DNA of 64,000 bases from Talpa occidentalis (GCF_014898055.3 NW_023603184.1:113884615-113948614); one strand, 5' to 3'. Positions 39,401 to 48,869 are shown, counted from the stretch's first letter. Numbers and translations are program-made. The notes: a model not told the origin generated them from the sequence alone.

Positions 39401-42400
39401 GAGCACACAACCTGCCATCTCAGTGCTGCAGAAGAAGGCAGTCTCTCTACCACATTGAGATTTTCCCACAGGCCAATAGCATCAGGATGCCAAAGTTTGT
39501 AAAAACTATTTTGTATCAGAATGAGAATGCAGAGCTGTCTGCTTTGAAAAAACAAGACACCTACTGTTACTAACTAAAGATGCCATTTCTATGGTATTAT
39601 ATTATAATTCAATTCAACTAGTTTTAAGAACATGCTATGGGGAAATTTGGGATGAGAAACTGGATAAATTAGGATTCCCTCTAGTAGTTCACAATTTATA
39701 AGAATCATGCAGATAAAAACATTCAAAATTTTTACCAGTAATTATTTATATGTATAGTAGTAAATTTATACCAGTAAGATGAGTAGCAGTAACTTTATAC
39801 TAGTGAGAAAAAAGAACATACAATATTATAATTTGTAAAATTTGCAAAAATATATATTTTCATAGCTTTAAAGCAGAATAAAAACATTCAACAAAGTTTA
39901 GTAGAAATATAGTATGATGTGCTTTTAAATTTAATAATTCAGTAGAAATACAAAAGGAAAAATTGGGTTCTGAAGTGGACCAGCAGGATGATATTTTTCT
40001 TCTATAGGACTCCAAGGTTTGAAAGACAGTGACTTAACTTTCTTATATAAGCTGCATTAAACTTAAACTTAAGCTGCATTAAACTTAAAATTTTCTATTT
40101 GGTAGCTGTTGAGAGCCTCAGCAACCTCAAAGTGAATTCTCAGTTCTGTTATCTGGACTGGGAGAGCTATGAGATTGTTGTATTGATAAAGGGAAGACTA
40201 AGTCAATGTGATTAACCACTCACTCATAGTTGAATGCCACTCAGATTATTGCAGATATACTACCTGCTCTATGAATGTAAAGGTTTTGTCCATCTGTATT
40301 ATGGAGAAAAGTATAGGTCAATAAGTGGGGCTTAAAATATTTTATACTGACCAATATAAAAATGAAAAATAGTTTAATATGTATGTATGCTGGAAATGTG
40401 AAAAAAAATTTTGTGGAATATTAAAATTCAATTTTCATTAAATTACACATTTTTGCTAACATTTTGACAATATAGAATTTGTCCTTTTAGATGTGGTCAT
40501 CATAGCTCTCCCAGTACCAAAACACGGAAAGACCATAGTTATGCACTTCCCCAGCCCCCTATTTTCATGCCCCCCACCTCTCCTTCCCTGCTTGTATGTC
40601 TTAGATCCATGGTCAGTTTTTAAGGATTGATATTATAATTTGTCTATGTTTGATCCTATGTGTGGGGTTCTCTATATTCCACATATAAGTGACACCATCT
40701 GGAATTTATTTTTCTCCGTCTAGCTTACTTCATTTAGCAAATCCCTTCCAACTCCATCCATGTTGCCACATGTAAAATCGTTTTAACTTATTTTTCCTAA
40801 ATTTTTAAATTTTATGATTAGATTTAATAATCCTAAAGGCTTATGGGTGATGTGCCTCCCCAAACCTACCTCTTGTACATGTTTGTTTGCACTCTTCCAG
40901 ACTTACAAATCGATTCTGATTTCCTTCACACCCCCCATATATAAATTCTTCACACTGCTGAGTATGAATGTTAAAAAAAAATCTCTTCATCATTGCTTTG
41001 CATGGGCCATCATCTGCTTTCATTGCACAAAATGAATGTGCAAGTTTCAGTGGTGGCAACTCAGCATCTACAAGGTAAAAATAAAAGACATAAAGTCCTG
41101 TATCAACACAACAATTATGTTCTTTTTTCCTGTTCATTTCCTTTTCAAATATGTCCAAATTCTGAGGTGAATACAACAACCACCAAAAGGCTATAAGGAA
41201 TCTGAAAATGTATTCACAGTTATCAAAGGTAAAGTTAATAAACTCACCAAATGAAAAAGGTCTTATCAACAAAACTTTAATAGTTGATTACTTTGATAAT
41301 TTGATAGTTGACTTAATAATTTCTACTAATCAACTATCACTGGGAAGCTTAGAATGATTTTTCTGGACTGTTGAAATCTTATAATAACCTAAGCCAAATT
41401 GCTCTTTAGAGGACAGTAGTGTTTTATTAAAACTGGTAAGTGTAAGTATCTTTAAAAGAAGTGTCTGAATATACCATAAAATAATTTATTTTGATAAAAG
41501 AAAAATGAACAGATGTCACTTTAATAATGTTACATGGAATATTTTTAAAACATGAGAAAAAGGATGTTTGTGGGTATGCAATCATCAAAACAAATCAGTA
41601 TTAAGTTACCCTTAATTTCAAAACTTATGTGAAATTTTGAAAAATATGTCCACCATAAAAGCCAGCTTTGGTAATTTTATCAAGTTCTTCTACTATTGAT
41701 ATTTTGTTATCCTAATGATCTGTACTGAATTATTGTCAAGTACTAGCCATATTTAATAATGTTAGAGCTCTTTATAATAATGTAATTGGAACATTATTTT
41801 TTATTTTCTATGAGAGTCATAAAATGAAAAGTAGCCCATGCAATCTTAAAGGTTTAAACATACAACTTTCTATAATAAGTTGGTATTATTATGCTTTTTG
41901 ATTCATTTGACAATATGGACATGTGAGTTTTATTTCAACCAATATTGCAACTTTTAATTAAAAAGACCTCAGTTTTAATATACAAAATATATTAATTGAT
42001 AATTAAATTGACTATGTTTTCAAGTGAAATTAATCGATTGATAGAAATGATAGAACAGTAAAATTTGAGGCCTAACATATGAAAAGGTAAATAATGTAGA
42101 AAAAGATTTATGATATATGAACCTTTCCCTACAAATGTCAGTGCACCTTTTGAGGCCAAACAAGTTTTCATGAATTGGCTAAGTAGGCAGATGTTATACT
42201 CGTCAAATCTTTAACTAGCATTGAATTTTATGCACCCATACATTTTTGTTTCAACTTTCCCCAGAGAAATTTCCACTGATAAAATATATTTGGGTATTTA
42301 ACAATATGATTTTTATTTAAAAAATAATTGTTATATCAAACATATAATTTCCCTAAAAACAAATAACTTCTATAACATACATGTAAATAAATTTATCAGA

Positions 42401-45400
42401 TTGAATTACTAGCTCTTGATAATATATAAATTTAATCTCATTTACTTTTCATTTTAATTATCTACTAGATATTTTGAACTGGTGAAATTATCCTAGAGCA
42501 CTTCTCATATGATGGTCCTGACTCCTAAGTCATTGTTACTGTAGAATTTTAGAAACAAGTAATGAAAACAGTCCTTCAGATAGGCACCTTTAATACAGAT
42601 CTCCTACAGAACAGGGAGCTTCACCTAGGTTAATGGTTATGTTCAGAAAAACTTTTTCTTAAAAAATAGTTTATAACAAATTCTTTTTCATTTAGGGTTC
42701 TGCCACTTTTCTTATTTAATATATTTGGTAGTCTTTTTCAACATGCTAATTATTTTACATTTTCTGTAACAAGAAGGAAAGCAGGTTCAACCTGCTATGT
42801 AGTAATTGTAACACCAGGTGGTGTCAGTGCACCACAAAAATTGAAGATAGTGTCCCTTAGTAGCTGCTTAGTTGTAATAATAAGTAATATTTTCCCAGTA
42901 ATACTATGCACTGCACATTTGGTGATTGAGTTATTTAATAATCACAACTGCTCTCTGAGTTAGACATTATTATCACTATTTTACAAATTATAAAATAGAA
43001 CTGTCAAATTTAATTGCTCTGTTCAGTTCACCCCTTCAGAGCTTCAGCATTAACCCCTATGTAGTTTCACACTAGATATCTCACATATTCTTAATAACTA
43101 AGTAATATGGTTACAGACTTTGACTGAGATGCCTAAATGGCATTTATGTGAAGCACATAGACTCATTTTTATAATTTCCACTCAAATATTTTTTTCTAAA
43201 ATTCATTTTCTAAAACTAAAAAAGTTTTCAAATTATGAAAGTACATGATTTTGCACCAAGTTTCTGAAGAAAATGCTAAGAATTAACTTTTATTAGCTAA
43301 CTTTTTTGTTAGATTTTATTTCTCTTGACTGTTCAACCTTAATTTATTTCTTACATGAAACCCTTATTAGAAATGTCATTTTTTTTTCTTTTTTTAAAAT
43401 TTATTTATACAAGCACTGGGTTCAGTCAGAAGCACGGGAGGGTGAGAGAATTCACCAGAGCCAGAGTGGGGAACAGAATAGTCAGACCGACGAAATACAC
43501 TGCTGAGGGGAGCAGCGGGCGTGGCAGGAGAGGTCTGTCGTGCCATGTGGGACCCTCACTGGTGGGGAGGGGATCGAACCAGCGCTGCAGAAGCTGCGGG
43601 CAGCTTCGCAGCCCAGCTCTCAACCACTGCGCCACCAGGGGAGGCCCTAGAAATGTCATTTTTTAAGTGAGCTTATGGTCCACAATTGGGCATAACATTC
43701 CTCTAGAGGGAGAATGTATTCTGTTGGACACTTGGATGGCATCTGATCAAAGGGGATGGAATTCTGTCTTGTTTGTATTACTAACTTTGCATAAACCTTT
43801 TGATAGTGAACATTCAGTCAAGGCAGCTAAGATAATAAAGTAGGTGGCAGTATTCCTTCCACTTTCATGGACAAGCAGGTACTAAAGACTTACATAAACA
43901 TTCAAGAACTTTCCCGCAGGGTGTAAATGCATAATAGGATATTTAAGCTTATCTGAGTGGGTCAGGGATAACTTTGCTGAGACTTAACAAATGTTAATGA
44001 CATGCATCTGCCTAAGACCATTAAACTAGAACACAGGAGGGACAATGCACCAGGACTTTAATCTGATGTAATCAGATAAATAGAATTGTGGCCTATATTT
44101 AATCATGTTTCATCATTGATTTCTTACATTTGTGTCTCATAGTCTGATGATTCTAATCTCACACCTATCTTGGGGTGTTGGATGGAAGGTTTATGGTAAT
44201 TTTTAGGGATATGTCATGTCCTTGATTGAAAGAATCTTCATTCTCCTGACATCTTTTGTATTTTTACTTTATTAAATAACATTCCATCTTCAGGAAGTAT
44301 ATAGATGTAAAACATAAATTCATGTATTTAAGTTATATATATATTTCAATGACATATAACAGTAAGCTTTTATTTTTCGCTCAGGGGATCAGATGTGAAT
44401 AGCCCTGTTGACTGCAGCCAGATTTTCTTCTCACTTCTACTAGCCATCTGGAGCCAATTAGACTGGGCCTTCTTGGTGGCTGGACTTCAGGGTATAGGTC
44501 TATCCAGTACAGATTTTCAGATCTGCCACAGGTGTCTCGTTCTTGGGAGCAGGCTCAGTGGTGGGGTATGTAGCACTGAACCAAATCCCAATGCCAAGTT
44601 TAGATTACTGCATATGGATGTATAGCATCTTCTTCTTTGTATCATTAGCAGTGCCCTACACATGCCTACACCATGTCTTTTACTATATTCTGCTGAAATA
44701 GCCTGTCTATATTCAGTAACCCCTGTGAAACTGTGAGAGTCTTGAGAACTCAGTTTTATTGATCACTGCCTTCCTGGCCCCTTCTCCTATTTCAGGCACG
44801 TAAGATGTGTCAATGGTAACATTGAACACTGAAAAAAATTAAAGAGTTGTTAGAAATATGAAATAAGTATGTGTTTATGGAAATCTTTGTACCTCACAAC
44901 AGACATAAATAGAACCTATCACTTTGTTTATATTCTCTCACTATTACCAGTAACTTGAAGTATCTATCAATAATTTATTAATTTAGCAAAAATCATTAAA
45001 TTCAAGAAAGAAAGAAATCTATAATAAGCACTGTAGAGTTTTCTCTGATTGTTGTTAATATTTTGTCTTTAGATACAGCACTTCAGGGGGTTAGTGCTCA
45101 CATCTGGGTGTCCTGCGTGACTCGATTCTCCCACTGGACTCATTGAGGATACTCTTATTTGGGAAATAAGGGCAAGAAGAAGAAAATGACTGAAAACACA
45201 GGTATCTATGTTTTCTTTATCCCACCTTACTTTTCTCAGCCAAAGGGTGTCATGAACATTCAGAGTTATTTATATAGAATTTTGCCTCTTGCAATTTTCT
45301 GGTGATTCTTCTCTGTTTAATATTAATCCTGAAGAAAAGTCATTTTTGCTCATGACACTTTTTTTTGGACTGAAGTTTGTGTTTTTGGACACATTGCATA

Positions 45401-45651
45401 TACAATATTTCTTAAGAAAACATTGTCATTTTGATAAAAACTAATTTTCCCACTCAGTGTAGATAATATGTTAAATATTTAGAGTAAAACTGGGAACTTT
45501 GAGTAAGATGAATTAAAAAGAAAAATGCTTTTAACATTTTACCTGTGATATTTGTATTTCCTTCACCTTCTTCAGGAATAGCGTTAATAGGGGTAGAGGC
45601 ACAGCTAAGGAGCAGACACACAGAAACCCAAACGATCTGTTCTTTCTTCAT
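21307..45651 (-). CDS. TFPI: Tissue factor pathway inhibitor, alpha isoform (7 coding exons)
   Basis: This is a secreted Kunitz-type inhibitor of factor Xa and of the tissue factor-VIIa complex. The join is 45651-45543, 41067-40870, 39053-39009, 35662-35486, 34861-34766, 22276-22097, 21413-21307. The sum is 912 nt, or 303 residues plus stop, close to the roughly 304 residues of the human protein. Every intron is GT-AG and phase 1. Layout: signal peptide about residues 1-24, short acidic N-terminus, Kunitz 1 (Cys50-Cys100), linker, Kunitz 2 (Cys123-Cys173), linker, Kunitz 3 (Cys216-Cys266), basic tail with KTKRKRKK near 281-288. All 18 Kunitz cysteines are present. P1 residues are Lys60 (K1), Arg133 (K2) and Gln226 (K3). 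Sequons are at Asn34, Asn143, Asn194 and Asn255. The order matches the known TFPI gene. Exon positions come from the sequence; function comes from the family. Confidence 0.96.
21414..22096 (-). other. TFPI intron (683 bp) between Kunitz 3 and tail exons
   Basis: A short AT-rich intron with donor GTATAG and acceptor CCTAG. I see no repeat or RNA gene in it. Confidence 0.85.
22097..22276 (-). CDS. TFPI: TFPI exon: Kunitz domain 3
   Basis: This 180-nt exon lies between acceptor TTGTTCTTAG (ending 22277) and donor GTATAG (22096-22091). It encodes FHGPSWCLTPADRGLCQANE, then NRFYYNSVIGKC, FKYSGCGGNENNFTSK and CLRTCKK. The six cysteines are residues 216, 225, 241, 249, 262 and 266. The P1 residue is Gln226, where human K3 has Arg. 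K3 is not known to inhibit a protease; it binds protein S. The Glu of GGNENNF, the position reported for protein S binding, is kept (Glu253), as is the N-F-T sequon. Upstream is the roughly 12.5-kb intron that holds the beta exon. Confidence 0.96.
26085..26343 (-). mobile_element. tRNA-derived SINE
   Basis: The duplication CCCCATAATTT is at 26074 and 26344. The copy has GGCGCGGGAGGGTGAGAGAA and ends CACCAGGGAGGCCCT. Confidence 0.9.
27750..27970 (+). repeat. MIR element
   Basis: Clear MIR-like order: GAGCTCTTATTGTGAGCTAA, TTATCTAATCATTACAA, AAATGAGGGAACTAAGGC, AAGGCCACAGAGTGAGA, TGGAATTTAAATCCAG, then a CCAGTGTTCTT end. Confidence 0.75.
30078..30181 (-). CDS. TFPI: Probable TFPI-beta-specific terminal exon (GPI-signal tail)
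   Basis: Reading from acceptor ATAATAG (ending 30182) in phase 1, with G from the previous exon, gives ERTNDGYKNTDCSYIYVCFR, then a hydrophobic stretch ISILYKMLISVLSL and stop TAG at 30080-30078. The block TNDGxKN matches the start of the human beta tail as I recall it (TKEGTNDGWKNAA), and the exon sits where the beta exon should be. Joined to the shared exons it gives about 242 residues. In the family this tail is a GPI-attachment signal that anchors a two-Kunitz form to the endothelium. Here the hydrophobic part contains Arg and Lys, and the stretch before the acceptor is a poor pyrimidine tract. The acceptor seems moved 9 nt downstream of the human-like position. It could be a decayed, unused exon. 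Confidence 0.68.
30518..30790 (+). mobile_element. tRNA-derived SINE
   Basis: GGGGCCTGGTGGTGCAAGGG head and a tail CTTGTATGCATAAATAAATA. A short imperfect duplication ACATCACATGG / AAATAACATGG flanks it. It lies about 340 bp upstream of the beta exon, antisense to TFPI. Confidence 0.85.
31562..31660. repeat. Local direct duplication, copy 1
   Basis: About 95 bp, nearly identical to 32498-32597. It includes AAAAATCATGAATTTTATAT and GTGATTGAAGATCTCT. Confidence 0.85.
32498..32597. repeat. Local direct duplication, copy 2
   Basis: Copy of 31562-31660, about 936 bp away and in the same orientation, with a few substitutions and a short indel. Confidence 0.85.
34264..34550 (+). mobile_element. 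tRNA-derived SINE
   Basis: Exact duplication AAAAGCCTACTTCA is at 34250 and 34551. It starts GGGGCCTCCCTGGTGGTGCA. Confidence 0.92.
34766..34861 (-). CDS. TFPI: TFPI exon: linker between Kunitz 2 and 3
   Basis: This 96-nt exon follows a good pyrimidine tract and acceptor TTTTTCTCCAG (ending 34862) and ends at donor GTAAGA (34765-34760). It reads LNVFPVDDYRTQVNSVHNDS and continues VSPQPTKVPSFL. It aligns with the human segment that contains VDNYGTQLNAVNNSL. The sequon N-D-S replaces human N-N-S. Its phase-1 end is the branch point for the two isoforms: joining to 22276 gives alpha (Kunitz 3), joining to 30181 gives the predicted beta tail. Confidence 0.92.
34862..35485 (-). other. TFPI intron (624 bp)
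   Basis: A short AT-rich intron between the Kunitz 2 exon and linker 2, donor GTAAGT and acceptor CTCCAG. No repeat is recognised. Confidence 0.85.
35486..35662 (-). CDS. TFPI: TFPI exon: Kunitz domain 2 (factor Xa-binding)
   Basis: This 177-nt exon lies between acceptor TTGCTAG (ending 35663) and donor GTAAGT (35485-35480). It encodes EKPDFCYLEEDPGICRGYIT and continues through RYFYNNQSKQC, FKYGGCLGNENNF and C-K-N-T-C-E-D. The six cysteines are residues 123, 132, 148, 156, 169 and 173. P1 is Arg133, the residue that binds the factor Xa active site in the family. The sequon N-Q-S at 143 corresponds to the human N-Q-T glycosylation site. The donor is close to consensus. Confidence 0.97.
35962..36236 (+). 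mobile_element. tRNA-derived SINE
   Basis: The duplication AAGAAAACAAAATCT / AAGAAAATAAAATCT is at 35947 and 36237. It lies about 300 bp upstream of the Kunitz 2 exon, antisense to TFPI. Confidence 0.92.
36543..36651. repeat. 41-bp tandem repeat, about 2.7 copies
   Basis: The unit begins GAAATCTCAGGCATTGGAAT and ends GCAGTGCAGAAGCA. Copies start at 36543, 36584 and 36625; the last is partial. Copies are essentially identical. Confidence 0.92.
36970..37660 (+). mobile_element. L1 3' end with G-rich tract
   Basis: ORF2-like end: GCTTCCATATGATCCAGCAA, TCCACTCCTAGGTATTTACC, AGCAACATGGATGGAGCTAG. It is followed by a 3'UTR with a G-rich run at 37437-37469 and an A-rich tail. It is antisense to TFPI and truncated. 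Confidence 0.85.
37811..38078 (-). mobile_element. tRNA-derived SINE
   Basis: The duplication TTATCCCTTGTTGTC / TTATCCCTTGTTTTC is at 37795 and 38079. Confidence 0.92.
39009..39053 (-). CDS. TFPI: TFPI micro-exon: linker between Kunitz 1 and 2
   Basis: A 45-nt exon between acceptor CTTGCAG (ending 39054) and donor GTGAAC (39008-39003). With the G from the K1 exon it reads DNPKKVILTKTTLQK and supplies the G of the Glu that opens the K2 exon. It aligns with the human DNANRIIKTTLQQE linker as I recall it, but is two residues longer. Phase 1 at both ends keeps the frame, so skipping it would shorten the linker by 15 residues without a frameshift. It was found by reading the minus strand between the two Kunitz exons for a TTLQ-like segment flanked by splice sites. 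Confidence 0.9.
39150..39290 (+). mobile_element. Short L1 3'UTR piece (left end approximate)
   Basis: It shares a 31-base identical string with the L1 at 37482-37512 (here 39255-39285), including AAGGGGGGGTGCAATTGTAT. Confidence 0.6.
40450..40790 (-). mobile_element. L1 3' end fragment near the Kunitz 1 donor
   Basis: The minus strand reads GGCAACATGGATGGAGTTGG and ATGGTGTCACTTATATGTGG, then a 3'UTR. It is in sense with TFPI and ends about 80 bp from the Kunitz 1 exon. Confidence 0.75.
40870..41067 (-). CDS. TFPI: TFPI exon: Kunitz domain 1 (factor VIIa-binding)
   Basis: This 198-nt exon lies between acceptor TTGTAG (41073-41068) and donor GTAGGT (40869-40864). It encodes AELPPLKLAHSFCAMKADDG, then the reactive loop GPCKAMMKRF, the core FIYGGCEGNQNRF and the final C-K-Q-T-C. 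All six Kunitz cysteines are present (residues 50, 59, 75, 83, 96, 100). The P1 residue is Lys60, as in human K1, which blocks the TF-VIIa active site. The Phe-Val-Ser codons (ttt gta agt) create an internal GTAAGT at 40906-40901 that could act as a cryptic donor. An old L1 3' end lies within about 80 bp downstream of the real donor. Confidence 0.97.
42880..43060 (+). repeat. MIR-like relic
   Basis: The order TTATTTAATAATCACAACTG, GTTAGACATTATTATCAC and TTTTACAAATTATAAAATAG resembles the MIR 3' half. Confidence 0.55.
43385..43647 (-). mobile_element. tRNA-derived SINE, young-type copy
   Basis: Exact duplication TAGAAATGTCATTTTTT is at 43368 and 43648. It has the CAAGCACTGGGTTCAGTC subfamily end. 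Confidence 0.94.
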
Positions 45652-45665
45652 TGTATAAATTATCC
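45543..45665 (-). CDS. TFPI: TFPI exon: end of 5'UTR, signal peptide and N-terminus
   Basis: The acceptor TTTCAG precedes 45665. Fourteen untranslated bases follow, then ATG at 45651-45649 and a 109-nt coding part ending before donor GTAAAA at 45542. It reads MKKEQIVWVSVCLLLSCAST onward: a basic start, a hydrophobic core of about 12 residues and small residues before a likely cleavage near PINA-IP. The mature start is IPEEGEGNTNIT, which has fewer acidic residues than the human segment as I recall it and adds an N-I-T sequon. In human TFPI the initiator is four codons upstream (MIYTMKK). Here that codon is ATA, so I chose the next ATG, which keeps the signal peptide intact. It ends phase 1 and joins the K1 exon as Thr-Asp-Ala-Glu. 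Confidence 0.93.
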
Positions 45666-45817
45666 CTGAAATACAGAACCCAGATATAGTTAATAAACAA
45701 AGTGCTAATGTGGGATTATCAATAGGCTAATAGGAATCTTATGCCTACCTCCAAATGTAAACTTTATAGACAATTTCTTTGGCAGATTTTCTATGAGACA
45801 GCACAAAGGACTGCAAA

Positions 45818-45847
45818 AAGAAAAAAAGAAAAAAAGAAAGAAAGAAA
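45818..45847. repeat. AAAG-rich simple repeat
   Basis: Repeated AAAAAG and AAAG units, about 150 bp upstream (in the gene direction) of the TFPI signal-peptide exon. On the minus strand it is pyrimidine-rich. Confidence 0.75.
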
Positions 45848-46691
45848 TAACTAGCACTCCAGCCAGTGCTTTACTCTAGTTCTTCTATCCTGAACTTAGG
45901 AAATTATCAGATTCAAAAAATTAAGAATGATGTGGGAAAAGAAGTATCTGTTCTAAAAATAAACCCCCCAAAACCCAAAAGAATGTCACAAATATGACTT
46001 AAAATGATAAGTCAACACAGTTAAACTTTAAAGGAAACGGATTTCAGCAGGAGAGTGAGATTTCCTGTTTCAAAATGATACACTGAAAAAATAATGGAAA
46101 AAAACATCTAATTTTTTTTTTTCTCCTTTGGATTCAAAGGTGAAAGGACATGTGTTATGTTCACACAGCAGGGGGAAAGAAAAAGAAGGGAATGTAGGCA
46201 CATGTTCATCCACTAACGCTACCAGAGTCAGGAAGGAAAAGAAATCTCAATAAACATTCACAAATGCAAGGTCAGTCCATCAAGACAATTCAGAGAATTT
46301 TCTGCATATGTCCATAGTGAATCACAGCTGCAATATGCACCATTAAGTGTGGGAAATCTTACAATAAATAATAAAGTAATAAATGCCATTTTGCTTTAAG
46401 CTTCATTAAAATCACTAATGAAACATGAAACCAATTTTCTCACACCACTTTAGAAATGTTAACACATGTTTAATTTTTAGTCAGGAGCATTTATGTATCT
46501 TCTAAATTATATCATGAACTATTTGAATTCATGCATATATATGCATGTGTATATGCATATGTACATATCTTATAATTAAATTGTATATATATGGGCATAT
46601 AAATACTTTACAAGTAACCTGACCTAATTATATATTATTGTAATAATGTGTTATTGTAACATCTTCTTTTAAGTTTTAAAATGCATCATTA

Positions 46692-46963
46692 GGGCCTCCC
46701 TGGTGGCGCAAGGGGTTAAGCACTGCACTATGAAGCAACCCGCAGCCTCTGCAGCACAAGCTTGATCCCTGGCCAGGCAGAGAGCAGTCCACATGCACAG
46801 CAGACCTCTCCTGTCTCTCCTGTTGCTCCCCTCAGCAGTGTATTTCAGTCAGTCTGCCTGTTCTGTTCCCCACTCTGTCTCTGGTGAATCCTCTCACCCC
46901 CTCATCTCTGGCCTGTACCCGGCTCTTGTATGCATAAATAAATAAATCTTAAAAAAAAAAATA
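46692..46963 (+). mobile_element. tRNA-derived SINE
   Basis: The duplication AAATGCATCATTA is at 46678 and 46964. It starts GGGCCTCCCTGGTGGCGCAA. Confidence 0.93.
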
Positions 46964-47099
46964 AAATGCATCATTAAGTTACATTACAAAATGGAGTACT
47001 GAAACTCGAACTGAAGCTGCACATTGGTTAATTAATTCACTTCCCCCAACCCATGTGCCTTGCTGCACTGTACTTTCTTAAATAACTGGCTGTAATAAA

Positions 47100-47617
47100 C
47101 ACATGTGTTATCCTACCTGGCAATAAATGATTCAAGGGCATTCAGATATCTAAATATGAAGGGTAGAATATTAAATCTTATAGAAGAATCATAAGAGAAT
47201 ATGTTTATGATAAGGTTGCCAAAGATTTATTAACCAGAATACAAAAATAACATGTATGAAATAATAATCATTGGATTTCATTAAAATCAAGAACTATTGT
47301 TCATCAATGTAAACACTGGTCAGATACTAAAAAACAAGGTGTGAGAAAGTATTTAAATTCATATAGCTGAAGGCTATTTATTGAAAATGTATGAAGAGCT
47401 ACAACTAAATATCCAATTAAAATGGGTTAAAAACAAAACAGCGGTTCCAAAAAGATTATATACATATGACCAATAACATTAAAATATGCTCAAAATCATT
47501 AGTTATCAGGAATATGCAAATGAGCATATTTTGAGATACCACAACTAAAATTAATAAAAACTGACAGTACTTAGTGCTGGTGGGGATGCGAACTGCCCCC
47601 TCTTATTGGTGGGGTTA
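47100..47617 (+). mobile_element. L1 ORF2 fragment
   Basis: It resembles L1: AAAGATTTATTAACCAGAAT, GAATATGCAAATGAGCATAT, TGAGATACCAC, and GTGCTGGTGGGGATGC at its end. Confidence 0.65.
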
Positions 47618-47880
47618 TACTATGGTCTTAATGTTTATGTCCCCCCAAATTTATATGTTGCATTCTAACCCCCAAACATGACAGCTCTAGGAGGTAGGGT
47701 TTACAGAGAGATTCATGAGGACAGAGCTCTCATAGATGGGATTTTTTTTTATTAAAGGGACCCCATAGTTATCGCTCACCCCTTCTACCACACAAGGGCA
47801 CAGTGAGAAGGTGCTAGCTACAAACCTGAAAGTGGACCTTGAAGGTATACACACAGTTTATAAATAAGACGATCTTCATG
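47618..47880 (+). mobile_element. MaLR-type LTR fragment
   Basis: It follows the MLT1/MST-like pattern: AATGTTTATGTCCCCCCAAA, ATATGTTGCATTCTAACCCC, CTAGGAGGTAGGGTTTACAG, and ACAAGGGCACAGTGAGAAGG. An old non-coding LTR. Confidence 0.65.
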
Positions 47881-48230
47881 AAATAAAGAAAATAAAATCA
47901 TATTCATATCATTGTTATATTTCAAAAAGAAAAAAAGGAAAATCTATTAAAATAAAATTTTCAGGCGTTAAAGAAGTACTTTTGTATGTGAGCCAAAAGG
48001 GATACTGAGTTCCTCAGAAATTTATGTCTTTATTAGTGTGAAAGTCAGATAATTATTTTGCATGCAAATCTTCCTTCAATACTAAAATATAATGAGTAGC
48101 ATTTAAAAAGGAGGTTGAACAAAATACTTCACAGTAACATTCAGGGATAATAGAAAGCCCACAATGGGCTAATATCTTCAAAGCTGTCAGAAAAAAATAT
48201 CTGACCCATTAGTTTTTAATGAAGTTAAGT

Positions 48231-48503
48231 TTTTTTTTTTTAAAGATTTATTTATTTATGCATACAAGAGCTGGGGCACAGGCCAGAGATCAGGGGGGTG
48301 AGAGGATTCACCAGAGACAGAGTGGGGAACAGAACAGGGAGATTGGCGAAATACACAGCTGAGGGAAGCAGTGGGCAAGATAGGAGAGATCTGCGGCACC
48401 CTGTGGGTTGCTCCCTGGCTGGGCAGGGATCGAACTCGTGCTGCAAAGGCTGCAGATTGTTTCATAGTGTGGTGCTTAACCCCTTGCACCACCAGGGAGG
48501 CCC
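48231..48503 (-). mobile_element. tRNA-derived SINE
   Basis: Antisense copy with AAAGATTTATTTATTTATGC and the end CACCACCAGGGAGGCCC. The flanking duplication is imperfect (AAGTTAAGTTTTT / AAGCTAAGTTATTTTT). Confidence 0.9.
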
Positions 48504-48598
48504 AAAGCTAAGTTATTTTTAAATAAAATGATATTAGAGTGGCTGTAGAATTCAGAGAATACAATTTCTCCCTCTTTTCTTGAAAAGTAGACACAATG

Positions 48599-48869
48599 GG
48601 GCCTCCCCTGGTGGCGCAGTGGTTAAGAGCTGGGCTGCGAAGCTGCCCGCAGCCTGTGTAGCGCCAGTTCGATCACAGGCCGTCGGCGAGGGTCCCACAT
48701 GGCGCGACAGACCTCTCTTGCCATGCCCGCTGCTCCCCTCAGCAGTGTATTTCGTCAGTCTGCCTGTTCTGTTCCCTGCTCTGGCTCAGGTGAATTCTCT
48801 CAACCTCCTACGCTTCTGACTATAACCCGTGCTTGTATAAATAAATAAATAAATCTTAAAAAAAAAAAA
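48599..48869 (+). mobile_element. tRNA-derived SINE, young-type copy
   Basis: Exact duplication AAAAGTAGACACAATG is at 48583 and 48870. It contains GGCGCAGTGGTTAAGAGC and ends CGTGCTTGTATAAATAAATA. Confidence 0.94.

Larger units (their letters stand above)
39054..40869 (-). other. TFPI intron (1.8 kb) between Kunitz 1 and linker 1
   Basis: It contains a short L1 3'UTR piece near 39150-39290, a 20-bp tandem duplication near 40049-40090 (AAGCTGCATTAAACTTAAA units) and an L1 3' end at about 40450-40790 in the same direction as TFPI, close to the Kunitz 1 donor. Confidence 0.8.
41068..45542 (-). other. TFPI intron (4.5 kb) between N-terminal and Kunitz 1 exons
   Basis: It contains a SINE at 43385-43647 and a MIR-like relic at 42880-43060. 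The rest, including 41.3-42.8 kb and 43.7-45.5 kb, is AT-rich DNA in which I recognise no exon. Confidence 0.85.

Noticed and set aside
41068..41272. Extension of the Kunitz 1 frame upstream of its exon
   Set aside because: A clear acceptor (TTGTAG) ends at 41068, and the upstream residues do not match TFPI. It is intron read-through.
46020..46330. Possible TFPI 5'UTR exon upstream of the signal-peptide exon
   Set aside because: It is somewhat more mixed in composition, but I could not find a convincing acceptor-donor pair or match it to a known exon.
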